29,507 nt of DNA from the NCBI GenBank assembly GCA_051004815.1, contig JBPCJY010000195.1, positions 1-29,507 on the forward strand, read 5' to 3'. The position numbers and the translations under genes are program-made. The DNA comes from JBBQXY01 sp051004815. GTDB lineage: Bacteria; Chloroflexota; Ktedonobacteria; Ktedonobacterales; Ktedonobacteraceae. Shown in pieces: positions 7,915 through 14,982 of this stretch (position 1 is the first letter of the stretch; each line of letters starts with the position of its first letter). The notes beneath the pieces were generated by a model. The model searched no databases. It saw only the letters and a list, made by a program, of their open reading frames with translations, and had not been told where the DNA came from.

Positions 7915-9129
7915 TTATTTGTTGGCACACGGTAATCGTACGGTAAAGATGGTTTCTACGTCGGGTGAACTCGCCACGGTGATCTGCCCCTGGTGGGCAT
8001 ACATGATAGCCTGGGCAATGGAGAGGCCCAATCCTGTACCCGCTGGAAGAGCGACAGAGGGGTCATAAATGGACATGTGCTCACCGCGATAGAAGCGATC
8101 AAAGATTTTCGGCAAATCATCGGGGTGGACGCCTTTACCGTTATCAATGACTTGCACCACAGCATGGCCGTTTTGCTGGTCAAGGTCAAGTCGCAAGCGA
8201 ATCCAACCATCGGGCGCGGGACGCCCATATTTAATGGCATTATCGCAAAGAATATGAATCACCTGTTTCAAACGGTCGCCATTTGCTCGCACCCCCAGGC
8301 GTTCCTGGGTTGCGAAGTAAATGGTCACTTCCCGCCCATCGGTCGCGAGCACTCTGGCGTGTTCTACCCCTTCTATGGCTACGTCAACCAGGTCGATTAA
8401 TTCGGTTTCTAGCTCCGTGCCGTCATCAAGGCGGGTGAGCATCAACAAATCATTGACCAGGCGTGTCATGCGTTCAGCTTCGTTCTTCATTAACTTTAAG
8501 ATACGCTGCGACGTTTCAGGATCATCCTTGGCCCCCCGCAGCAAGATTTCAGTGAAGCCACGTAACGATGTCAGAGGTGTACGCAGTTGGTGCGAGGCGT
8601 CGGAGAAGAGGCGACGGAAACGCTGCTCCGCATTCCGTTCTGTGCGTGTAGCTTGTTCAATTTGTTCGGTCATGGCGTTCAAACTCGTGGCGAGTTTGCT
8701 GACCTCGTCGTTCCCTTCCATCAGAGGAGTCAGGCGGCTACGCTGCTGCAAGTCTCCTAATGTGATGGCTTGTGCCGTGTCGGACATGCGCCGTAGTGGT
8801 CGCAGCAAGAAGCTTGTCAAGAAGAATAGAATGACGGCAACGACCACAATGAGTACGATAGCACCTATCTGCAAGTTTATGAGCAGGTTGTCGAGCGTTG
8901 TCTGATTCACTATGAAGGTTATCCACACGCTGAAAAGGACAACGAGAATGCTGAAGAGGAGCGTATAGACAATGGTCAGTTGCCAGTGCAGACTGGAAAA
9001 GGCCCGTCGTCGCCATGCTGAAAATGGATTATGCGCCAATGTTGCACGCGCATTGTTTAGCGCACGATCAGCCTCCGCTCCGTGGCCCGCGTGCGTTGGT
9101 GTGGCATCGTTTTTCAATCCAACTGGCAT
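7915..9129 (-). CDS. two-component sensor histidine kinase
   Basis: Membrane sensor kinase of 404 residues, which autophosphorylates and passes phosphate to the response regulator encoded just upstream. Two transmembrane helices (about 51-74 and 87-109) are separated by only about 12 residues outside the membrane. HAMP linker is at about 110-162. The dimerisation/phosphoacceptor domain has H180 in SDASHQLRTPL. The catalytic ATPase domain has N297 (N box), DNGKG at 329-333, FDRFYRG and GTGLGLS at 364-370. ATG at 9129 is supported by GAGG 9 nt upstream. It is separated by 90 bp from the regulator stop and by 139 bp from the dehydrogenase start. The tiny outer loop suggests sensing within the membrane or through a partner. 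Confidence 0.92.
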   Translation of the reverse strand: MPVGLKNDATPTHAGHGAEADRALNNARATLAHNPFSAWRRRAFSSLHWQLTIVYTLLFSILVVLFSVWITFIVNQTTLDNLLINLQIGAIVLIVVVAVILFFLTSFLLRPLRRMSDTAQAITLGDLQQRSRLTPLMEGNDEVSKLATSLNAMTEQIEQATRTERNAEQRFRRLFSDASHQLRTPLTSLRGFTEILLRGAKDDPETSQRILKLMKNEAERMTRLVNDLLMLTRLDDGTELETELIDLVDVAIEGVEHARVLATDGREVTIYFATQERLGVRANGDRLKQVIHILCDNAIKYGRPAPDGWIRLRLDLDQQNGHAVVQVIDNGKGVHPDDLPKIFDRFYRGEHMSIYDPSVALPAGTGLGLSIAQAIMYAHQGQITVASSPDVETIFTVRLPCANK

Positions 9130-9219
9130 ATATGTTATCCTCGTCTAGCTCATGGAAACGTTGTGGACGCGTTTCTTCGGGGCTATTTCCGCTGCGAAGA
9201 CGATTGTCATTGTCTTTCA

Positions 9220-10035
9220 TCAACCCTTTAAGACGTACCCCACCCCACGTACCGTCTGGATGAGGCGTGGAGTGCTTGGCGAATCTTCAATTTTTTCCCT
9301 CAAGTATCGTACGTATACTTCGATGATATTCGTTTCACCAAGAAAATCGTAGCCCCATACGCGGTTAAGGATTGTTTGGCGATCAAGCACCTGTCGAGGA
9401 TGGCTCATGAACAGGTGGAGGAGGTTATACTCGGTCGCCGTTAATTCAATCAGCCGTCCGCCTCGTGTGACTTCTCGCGTTGCCATGTTCAAACGCAAAT
9501 CGCCAAATTGCAATATGCGCTGCGCATTGTCAGCATCGTTGTCGGTACCGTTTGTACCATTTGCACGGGATGAGCGGCGTTGACGACGTAGAATAGCCCG
9601 AATACGCGCAACGAGTTCCTCAAAACTGAATGGTTTGGTCAAGTAGTCGTCGGCACCTGTTTTCAGACCAAGCACCTTGTCCTGGACATCGCCTTTGGCC
9701 GTCAGCATCAAAATGGGCAAATCCTGCGTTGTAGGGTTTATACGGAGAAGACGACACACCTCCAGCCCATCAATGCTACCAGGCGGTAGACCCAGGTCTA
9801 AAATAACCATGTCGGGATCGATGCGCTGTGCAGCAGATACCCCCTGCAAGCCATCCGAAGCCGACTCTACCTGAAAACCCTCGTAGCGCAAGCCCAATTT
9901 AATAAGCTCTACAATATTTTCTTCGTCTTCAATAACGAGTACTTTTAATGAAGCGGACTTTGCACCTGGACTTTCCTCCGGTTGCCCGCCAGCATGCCAA
10001 TCCTGGTATCCTCTTCCGAACGCATCCTGCTGCAT
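9220..10035 (-). CDS. OmpR/PhoB-type response regulator
   Basis: Transcription factor controlled by phosphorylation, partner of the adjacent kinase. With the start at ATG 10035 (271 residues) the receiver begins at K31. E36/D37 are the acidic pocket, D80 in ILDLGLP is the phosphoacceptor, and T112 and K134 are the conserved switch residues. A Ser/Asn/Gly-rich linker at about 154-170 joins a winged-helix DNA-binding domain (about 176-270) with the typical RVWGYD, VYVRYLREKIE and TVRGVGYVL motifs. Start choice: AGGAGGG lies 12 nt before 10035. ATG at 10125 and TTG at 10176 are also in frame and would add a poorly conserved-looking N-terminus, so the start is uncertain. Transcription probably comes from the minus-strand promoter at 10239-10211. 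Confidence 0.88.
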   Translation of the reverse strand: MQQDAFGRGYQDWHAGGQPEESPGAKSASLKVLVIEDEENIVELIKLGLRYEGFQVESASDGLQGVSAAQRIDPDMVILDLGLPPGSIDGLEVCRLLRINPTTQDLPILMLTAKGDVQDKVLGLKTGADDYLTKPFSFEELVARIRAILRRQRRSSRANGTNGTDNDADNAQRILQFGDLRLNMATREVTRGGRLIELTATEYNLLHLFMSHPRQVLDRQTILNRVWGYDFLGETNIIEVYVRYLREKIEDSPSTPRLIQTVRGVGYVLKG

Positions 10036-10210
10036 GGTGAGTTTACACCCTCCTATCGTGCGACCGTGAATGTGAGGCGAAGCTTCAACAAAACCAAAAC
10101 GTCCTTGTCTTGGAGAAGTAGCCATCTCTCTTATCACGTAAAACAAACTACGATTGGTTTTGGCTAGAGATAGCAAATTCTGGCTACACCTGAGAATAAT
10201 TCCTCATTCC

Positions 10211-10239
10211 ATTATAGGTACCGCCTTTCGTAAGTGCAA
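10211..10239 (-). promoter_or_regulatory. sigma-70-type promoter for the regulator/kinase cluster
   Basis: On the minus strand, TTGCAC (10239-10234) and TATAAT (10216-10211) are separated by 17 bp. Transcription would start near 10204, about 170 nt before the chosen regulator start. Confidence 0.6.
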
Positions 10240-10321
10240 GGAAATACTACAGGTTTGCGTTTTTCTCAGCAGAAATTAATCAGAACGTTACGCCAAAGGT
10301 TAAATAGAGCTTCCCCAGGCC

Positions 10322-10370
10322 ACACCATTAGACAATGGTGTCTTGACACTATTGAGCTTTCGTCTATCCC
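10322..10370 (+). promoter_or_regulatory. candidate promoter overlapped by an operator-like dyad
   Basis: TTGACA at 10343-10348 and a weak -10 TATCCC at 10365-10370 have 16-bp spacing. The -35 box sits inside the near-perfect inverted repeat 10333-10342/10345-10354 (CAATGGTGTC-TT-GACACTATTG, one mismatch). The left arm also pairs with ACACCATT at 10322-10329. A repressor or activator bound here would affect the acyltransferase gene. The rest of the 10036-10474 gap shows only a small TACTACT/AGTAGTA dyad (10390-10407). Confidence 0.45.
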
Positions 10371-10474
10371 CTATTTGCGACAACACGTATACTACTAGTA
10401 AGTAGTACCTCATCTCTTCCACCTTTTTTGCTTCTATAGCACAGCATAAACACGGTGGAATAGAAAGATATATC

Positions 10475-11029
10475 ATGCTGACGATCATGAGAGATTTCGT
10501 AAAATATATTACCAATCATGTCATTAATCACATTCCATCTTTTATCGTGCGCCACGCATGGTATCGTCTTCTGCTCGGCTGGCATATTCAATCGAAGGCT
10601 TTCATCTTCACAGGGCTTGAGGTGCAATCGCCAGACATTCGAGGAAGCGGAAAAAAGGTTTTCATCGGAAAACATACCTTGATCAATTATGGTTGCCGCT
10701 TCCATACTGGTGGGGGCATCGTGATCGGGGAGAATGTCAGTATTTCTCCTGGCACCTGGTTAGTCACTGGTACCCACGACATCAATGATCCCAACTTTGC
10801 TGTGCTCTTCAAACCTATCGTGATAGGAAATTATGTATGGATAGGAGTACGCGCCACCATCCTCTGCGGTGTGACCATCGGCGACGGGGCGATTGTGATG
10901 GCAGGGGCTATGGTTACCCGTGATGTGCCACCCTATAGCATTGTGGGTGGTGTTCCAGCCACAGTTGTTGGCCAACGAGAGTTGCGCAATCCCCAATACA
11001 CGCTGGATTTCCATCCTTTTATGGGTTAA
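10475..11029 (+). CDS. hexapeptide-repeat (left-handed beta-helix) acyltransferase
   Basis: 184-residue O-acetyltransferase-like enzyme of the maltose/galactoside acetyltransferase and WcaF/NodL group, using acetyl-CoA or a similar donor on a sugar or polysaccharide precursor. Residues about 55-165 show the repeating hexapeptide pattern (VFIGKH, IVIGEN, PIVIGNYVWIG, GVTIGDGAIV). H101 in GTHDIND is the probable catalytic base. The ending VGGVPATVVG is highly typical of the family. ATG at 10475 has only a weak ribosome site. No polysaccharide genes are next to it, so the acceptor is unknown. Confidence 0.85.
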   Translation: MLTIMRDFVKYITNHVINHIPSFIVRHAWYRLLLGWHIQSKAFIFTGLEVQSPDIRGSGKKVFIGKHTLINYGCRFHTGGGIVIGENVSISPGTWLVTGTHDINDPNFAVLFKPIVIGNYVWIGVRATILCGVTIGDGAIVMAGAMVTRDVPPYSIVGGVPATVVGQRELRNPQYTLDFHPFMG

Positions 11030-11059
11030 ATACGTCTACCTTTCCCTCTTTGTTAGCCA

Positions 11060-11085
11060 GCAATATGTACAGCGATACATATTGC
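11060..11085. repeat. perfect 10-bp inverted repeat
   Basis: GCAATATGTA (11060-11069) and TACATATTGC (11076-11085) flank CAGCGA, between the acyltransferase stop and the hemolysin III gene. It could be an operator or a transcript-end hairpin; no T-run follows. Confidence 0.6.
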
Positions 11086-11136
11086 CTATATACTTCATAG
11101 TAGAAAGATGATCACACAAGGAAAGCTGTTACAAAC

Positions 11137-11841
11137 GTGAGGGAGAGCGTGCCAACTCAACAAGAAGAAGCCAATAATATTCCATTGCCAGCAATCGTGC
11201 TGAAACCGTTGCTGCGCGGTTGGTTTCATGCTATTGCGGCGGTCGGCTCTATCGTGTTAACGGTGGCGTTATGTTGGCAAAGCAGGACCGACTTGCCGAA
11301 GCTGGTTTCTATGCTCGTCTATGGCCTCAGCATGATTGAGCTGTATACCGTCAGTGCGTTGTACCATGTTGGGACGTGGCGCGAACCGGTGCGCCGCAAG
11401 TTTCGCGCCCTTGACCATGCCAATATCTTCATCCTCATCGCCGGAACCTATACTCCTCTCTGCTTCAATCTGCTCAGTGGCTGGCTTCGTCCCACGATTC
11501 TGCTTGTCATTTGGACGTTGGCTGTAATAGGTACGAGCGTGGCTACCTTTACGCTGCATACACCCCGCTGGGTCACGGCAGGTCTCTATGTTGGCATGGG
11601 GTGGGTTGTAGTGCTCGCCTTACCAGCTTTCTTGCTCGTCGTGCCATGGTCGGTAGTCGCTCTGCTATTACTAGGGGGCCTGTTATACACCATCGGAGCC
11701 GTTATTTATGCACGACGCTGGCCAAACCCATTCCCGCGTGTCTTCGGCTTCCACGAAATATTCCACCTTTTTGTTATCGCGGGCAGCGTCTCTTTCGCTA
11801 TCGCGGTGTGGTTTTGGGCCTTACCTTTTCACCGTGTGTGA
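11137..11841 (+). CDS. hemolysin III / PAQR-family membrane protein
   Basis: Seven-helix integral membrane protein of 234 residues in the YqfA/hemolysin III branch of the PAQR superfamily. The family motifs are present: SALYHVGTW with H77, LDHANIFILIAGTYTP at 92-107 with D93/H94, and HEIFHLFVI with H206/H210. The histidines and aspartate bind zinc in PAQR receptors. Cellular role in bacteria is not settled; the 'hemolysin' name is historical. The start is GTG at 11137; another GTG at 11149 has a closer GAGGGAG and is equally plausible. Confidence 0.88.
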   Translation: MRESVPTQQEEANNIPLPAIVLKPLLRGWFHAIAAVGSIVLTVALCWQSRTDLPKLVSMLVYGLSMIELYTVSALYHVGTWREPVRRKFRALDHANIFILIAGTYTPLCFNLLSGWLRPTILLVIWTLAVIGTSVATFTLHTPRWVTAGLYVGMGWVVVLALPAFLLVVPWSVVALLLLGGLLYTIGAVIYARRWPNPFPRVFGFHEIFHLFVIAGSVSFAIAVWFWALPFHRV

Positions 11842-11885
11842 TGCACGCTTTTCCAGCGAACTGCAAACAGGAAGCGGGTGCTATA

Positions 11886-11927
11886 TTGACAGCAATTCCT
11901 TACTGATATATCCTAGCAGTAAGGAAT
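11886..11927 (+). promoter_or_regulatory. promoter with perfect 11-bp operator-like dyad
   Basis: TTGACA at 11886-11891 and TATCCT at 11909-11914 are 17 bp apart (TATATC at 11907 is an alternative -10). The arms ATTCCTTACTG (11895-11905) and CAGTAAGGAAT (11917-11927) are exact reverse complements and bracket the -10 region. Arm centres are about 22 bp apart, two helical turns. The position, 75 bp before an Rrf2 gene, suggests autoregulation. Confidence 0.6.
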
Positions 11928-12001
11928 ACTACTGGCGATGGTGCTAGCAAGTCGTCTCTTAAATCGTCTTGTCGCAGAGCCTTTCTGGAAAGGTCCATAG
12001 T

Positions 12002-12439
12002 ATGAAACTCACAATGAAGGGTGATTATGGTCTGCGAGCCATGCTTGATATGGCGGCATACTATGGTCAAGGGCCAATTGAAAGCGCGGATATCGCGAGA
12101 CGTCAATACATACCGGAGCAATATCTCGATCAAATCCTGATGGCTCTACGCAAAGAGGGTCTGGTAAAAAGTGTGCGTGGGCCAAAGGGAGGACATATGC
12201 TGGCAAAATCGCCAGCGCAAATCACGATGGCGCAAGTGATGCAAGCTTTGGAGGGGTATGTTCCGCCAATGGAATGTCTGCCAAATCCGGATTTTTGTAA
12301 ATTATCGCCGGGCTGTGCCTTACGAGAGGTATGGCAAAAGATTGATGAGATGACGCAGAGCATACTGACCGCCACTACTATTGAGGAGCTTGCGCAACGC
12401 CATCACACGGGTAGTATGGAAACCATGTACTATATTTAA
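12002..12439 (+). CDS. Rrf2-family transcriptional regulator with Cys cluster
   Basis: DNA-binding regulator of 145 residues. The N-terminal winged helix (about 1-65) starts MKLTMKGDYGLRAMLDMA and carries the recognition segment IPEQYLDQILMALRKEGLV and the RGPKGGH wing. C92, C99 and C105 (C-x6-C-x5-C) match the three-cysteine iron-sulfur site of IscR/NsrR/RsrR-type members, so a redox, nitric-oxide or Fe-S sensing role is likely but not shown. ATG at 12002 is preferred over in-frame upstream starts because the family begins with MKL/MRL at this point and GGAAAGG lies just upstream. A perfect dyad over its promoter suggests self-control. A receiver protein and a cysteine synthase follow on the same strand with gaps of 68 and 80 bp. 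Confidence 0.88.
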   Translation: MKLTMKGDYGLRAMLDMAAYYGQGPIESADIARRQYIPEQYLDQILMALRKEGLVKSVRGPKGGHMLAKSPAQITMAQVMQALEGYVPPMECLPNPDFCKLSPGCALREVWQKIDEMTQSILTATTIEELAQRHHTGSMETMYYI

Positions 12440-12507
12440 CACATAAGTGGTGGTAGGAAGATGGGGGAAGAACGTTGATGGGTACACGGTGAAACAGGGG
12501 GTAGAAA

Positions 12508-12906
12508 GTGGCTATTGATCAGCAAAAGACAGCAAGCAATGAGAAGGTAATTGCTATTGTTGAAGATGATGCAAAACTGGCAGTCATGTTTTGTGATATG
12601 TTAGGCCATGTTGGTAGCTGGCAGTTGCACGTTTTCTCCGATGGACAAGATGCCCAGACTCGCCTACCAGCATTGGGCGCACACCTGATCTTATTGGATG
12701 TAGGCTTACCCAACCTGGATGGAGCATCGCTCTACAAGATATTGCGTGGGCATAGCAACACGAAAAACACGCCCATTATTGTTATAACTGGTAGCCATGA
12801 TTGGGAACTCCATCGTATGGGCTTACAAGAAGGTCTACTCCTGCGCAAACCTTTTGAAATGGACGAGCTAGTGCGCATGATTCAGGCGTTGCTACCAGAT
12901 AACTAG
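12508..12906 (+). CDS. stand-alone response-regulator receiver protein
   Basis: 132-residue protein made almost only of a CheY-like receiver domain. VEDD near residues 18-21 supplies the acidic pocket, LLDVGLPNLDG has the phosphoacceptor aspartate (about 71), ITG supplies the conserved Thr, and the Lys in LRKPFEMDEL completes the site. There is no output domain and no neighbouring kinase. It probably passes phosphate or binds a partner protein. GTG at 12508 has a G-rich ribosome site 8 nt upstream. It sits between the Rrf2 regulator and the cysteine synthase. Confidence 0.87.
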   Translation: MAIDQQKTASNEKVIAIVEDDAKLAVMFCDMLGHVGSWQLHVFSDGQDAQTRLPALGAHLILLDVGLPNLDGASLYKILRGHSNTKNTPIIVITGSHDWELHRMGLQEGLLLRKPFEMDELVRMIQALLPDN

Positions 12907-12986
12907 TTTCAAGAAGAGATGGCCCATTGCATATTCCTCGCGAATAATCCTGGCGCATGTAGCTACACACAAGATCAGGTGAAGTT

Positions 12987-13934
12987 ATGGCCCACTGGGC
13001 AAAAGATGTGACCGACCTGGTTGGTCATACCCCCATCGTTGAGTTAAAGCGCGTGACCTCGGGCGCAGGTGCCACGGTGCTTGCCAAGCTGGAAATGTTT
13101 AGTCCCGGCGGGAGTGTAAAAGATCGCGTCGCCTTGCAGATGATTTGCGAGGCAGAGGCCCAGGGACTTTTACGCCCTGGCGGCATTATTACTGAACCTA
13201 CCAGTGGCAACATGGGCATTTCCCTGGCGTGGATTGCTGCCGCTCGTGGCTACCAATGCATTCTCACCATGCCCGATACGATCTCCCTTGAACGTCGTCT
13301 GCTGATACGGCGTTTTGGTGCTCAAGTCCTGCTGACGCCGAGTAATCAAGGGATGCGTGGTGCCATCAACAAAGTGATCGAGTTACGCACGACGCTGCCC
13401 AATACCTGGTTCCCGCAACAATTTTACAATCAGGCCAATCCGCGGGCTCATCGCGAGGGGACTGCTGTCGAAATTTGGGAGGATACTGGTGGCGTGGTGG
13501 ATATGGTCGTGATTGGCGTTGGCACAGGTGGCACCTTGACGGGCGTCGCGGAGGGGCTACGAGTGCGTAATCCCGATCTTGAAGTGATAGCCGTTGAGCC
13601 TGCCTCGTGTGCGGTACTCTCCGGTGGTCGGCCCGGCCCCCATCGCATCGAAGGCTTGGGCGCAGGCTTCCAGCCGGATACGCTCAAAGTTGATCTCATT
13701 GATGCAATTGTGCCTGTCACCGATGAAGATGCTATCGCGACCGCTATTCGGCTTTTGGAAATGGAAGGCCTTTCGGTAGGGATTAGCAGTGGGGCGGTAG
13801 CGTGGGCTGCCCTGCAAGAGGCTCATAAAGAACACAATCGCGGTAAGGTCATCGTGACGATTTTCCCCAGTGCTGCCGAACGCTATCTCCAGACCGTGCT
13901 CTTTGAAGACCTCAGAAACCATTTGCACCCCTGA
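12987..13934 (+). CDS. cysK: PLP-dependent cysteine synthase
   Basis: Makes cysteine from O-acetylserine and sulfide (or a related beta-replacement). The fold-type II PLP enzyme has 315 residues. K45 in PGGSVKDR is the Schiff-base lysine, PTSGNMGI at 71-78 is the substrate loop, GVGTGGTLTG at 177-186 binds the phosphate, and SSGA at 267-270 contacts the pyridine nitrogen. Segment LTMPDTISLERR resembles CysK more than CysM, but assignment among CysK, CysM and cystathionine-beta-synthase-like paralogues is not certain. ATG at 12987 is preceded by AGGTGAAG. It follows an Rrf2 regulator, as sulfur genes often do (CymR, IscR), although no direct link is shown. Confidence 0.9.
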   Translation: MAHWAKDVTDLVGHTPIVELKRVTSGAGATVLAKLEMFSPGGSVKDRVALQMICEAEAQGLLRPGGIITEPTSGNMGISLAWIAAARGYQCILTMPDTISLERRLLIRRFGAQVLLTPSNQGMRGAINKVIELRTTLPNTWFPQQFYNQANPRAHREGTAVEIWEDTGGVVDMVVIGVGTGGTLTGVAEGLRVRNPDLEVIAVEPASCAVLSGGRPGPHRIEGLGAGFQPDTLKVDLIDAIVPVTDEDAIATAIRLLEMEGLSVGISSGAVAWAALQEAHKEHNRGKVIVTIFPSAAERYLQTVLFEDLRNHLHP

Positions 13935-14042
13935 ACCATTTGTCCAGCTTTACCAATACTTGCAACTATTGGGCCGTTGTGTTTCGTAATAGAATATAGC
14001 AACGCGAACTTTGTACACATTTGGGAATACATCAGGTGCTCT

Positions 14043-14879
14043 ATGATACAGTCTGCACTTCATACCTACCTGTTCCGTCTCGGACGGAAAGCATATATAA
14101 AAACTGGCTTGCTGGGCTGGTTGCTCTTCACCGCCTTTTTGGTCTGTGCGGTTTCCGCTGCCTTCTTTGGCGTCAAGCTGCTTCCCACCTATAATCATGA
14201 CTTCACACCGTTTCTGAAATGGCAGGACGCACTCGTCGCGCTCTGTTGCTATGTCAGTCTTACCTCACTTGTAGGCTCTATTCTCATCGTACGTTTTCTC
14301 TACGCGCTACGTGCTGGCTACCACAAAGAAATGCTGATGCTCAGCGATAGCGTGCTAACGGTACGCGATCTCTCACACGAAAACCTCTCCAGCATTTTCT
14401 GGTTGGTCGGTACTGCCCTTTCCTGCTTCCTCGCCACCCTGGCAGGTCTGCTGCCCGAAATGTTGCTGGGTTGGACACTTCAGCTTGCCTCTCCGCTCTG
14501 GGTCGTGCTGGGATCAGTAACCATGATTATTCTCAGCATAATCGGCCTGGCGATTGCGCTACCATCATTCTCGTTTGTGCTTATCGGGCTGGTCGGCAGC
14601 ATCTCCTTCTGTAAAAAGATGGGGTCGCCGCACATCTATCATCTCACCAACCAGGCTGCTCTCTCCATTGACGGCTTCGTGCTCACCATCATCTATCCCG
14701 ACGCGCCAGAGTCTATGATTGATCTCAATAGCTTGAATCCTGAAGATCAGCGTCTTCTGCTCTGCCTGTTACGCGAGCGTTGGCTCGGCGAGCAACGCAT
14801 CTGGAACCCGGAGCTTGGCGATGAGATTGAGACTGCTCTGAAAGCCGCGCTAAGTTCTGCCTCCACCGTGTTGGTGTAA
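14043..14879 (+). CDS. hypothetical multi-pass membrane protein
   Basis: Not recognised. The 278-residue product has hydrophobic segments at about 22-46, 63-88, 117-138 and 150-190 (the last long enough for two helices), then a soluble C-terminal part of about 90 residues. Few charged residues lie within the segments and no transporter or enzyme motif is visible. ATG at 14043 has AGGTG just upstream; an in-frame TTG at 13977 would add 22 residues and is less likely. It lies 109 bp after the cysteine synthase and upstream of a separate promoter. Confidence 0.7.
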   Translation: MIQSALHTYLFRLGRKAYIKTGLLGWLLFTAFLVCAVSAAFFGVKLLPTYNHDFTPFLKWQDALVALCCYVSLTSLVGSILIVRFLYALRAGYHKEMLMLSDSVLTVRDLSHENLSSIFWLVGTALSCFLATLAGLLPEMLLGWTLQLASPLWVVLGSVTMIILSIIGLAIALPSFSFVLIGLVGSISFCKKMGSPHIYHLTNQAALSIDGFVLTIIYPDAPESMIDLNSLNPEDQRLLLCLLRERWLGEQRIWNPELGDEIETALKAALSSASTVLV

Positions 14880-14905
14880 TTTCTGGATATATGCTCTTCT
14901 TTCCC

Positions 14906-14934
14906 TCGACAAGCCATTTCCGCTATGGTACACT
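14906..14934 (+). promoter_or_regulatory. sigma-70-type promoter of the ATPase/TOPRIM cassette
   Basis: TCGACA (14906-14911), 17-bp spacer, TACACT (14929-14934), 48 bp before the ATPase start codon. It makes the pair an independent transcription unit. Confidence 0.55.
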
Positions 14935-14982
14935 TTAATTAAGAAGAATAGCTTGAGGAAGAGGGCGAATAAAGAAGACTCT

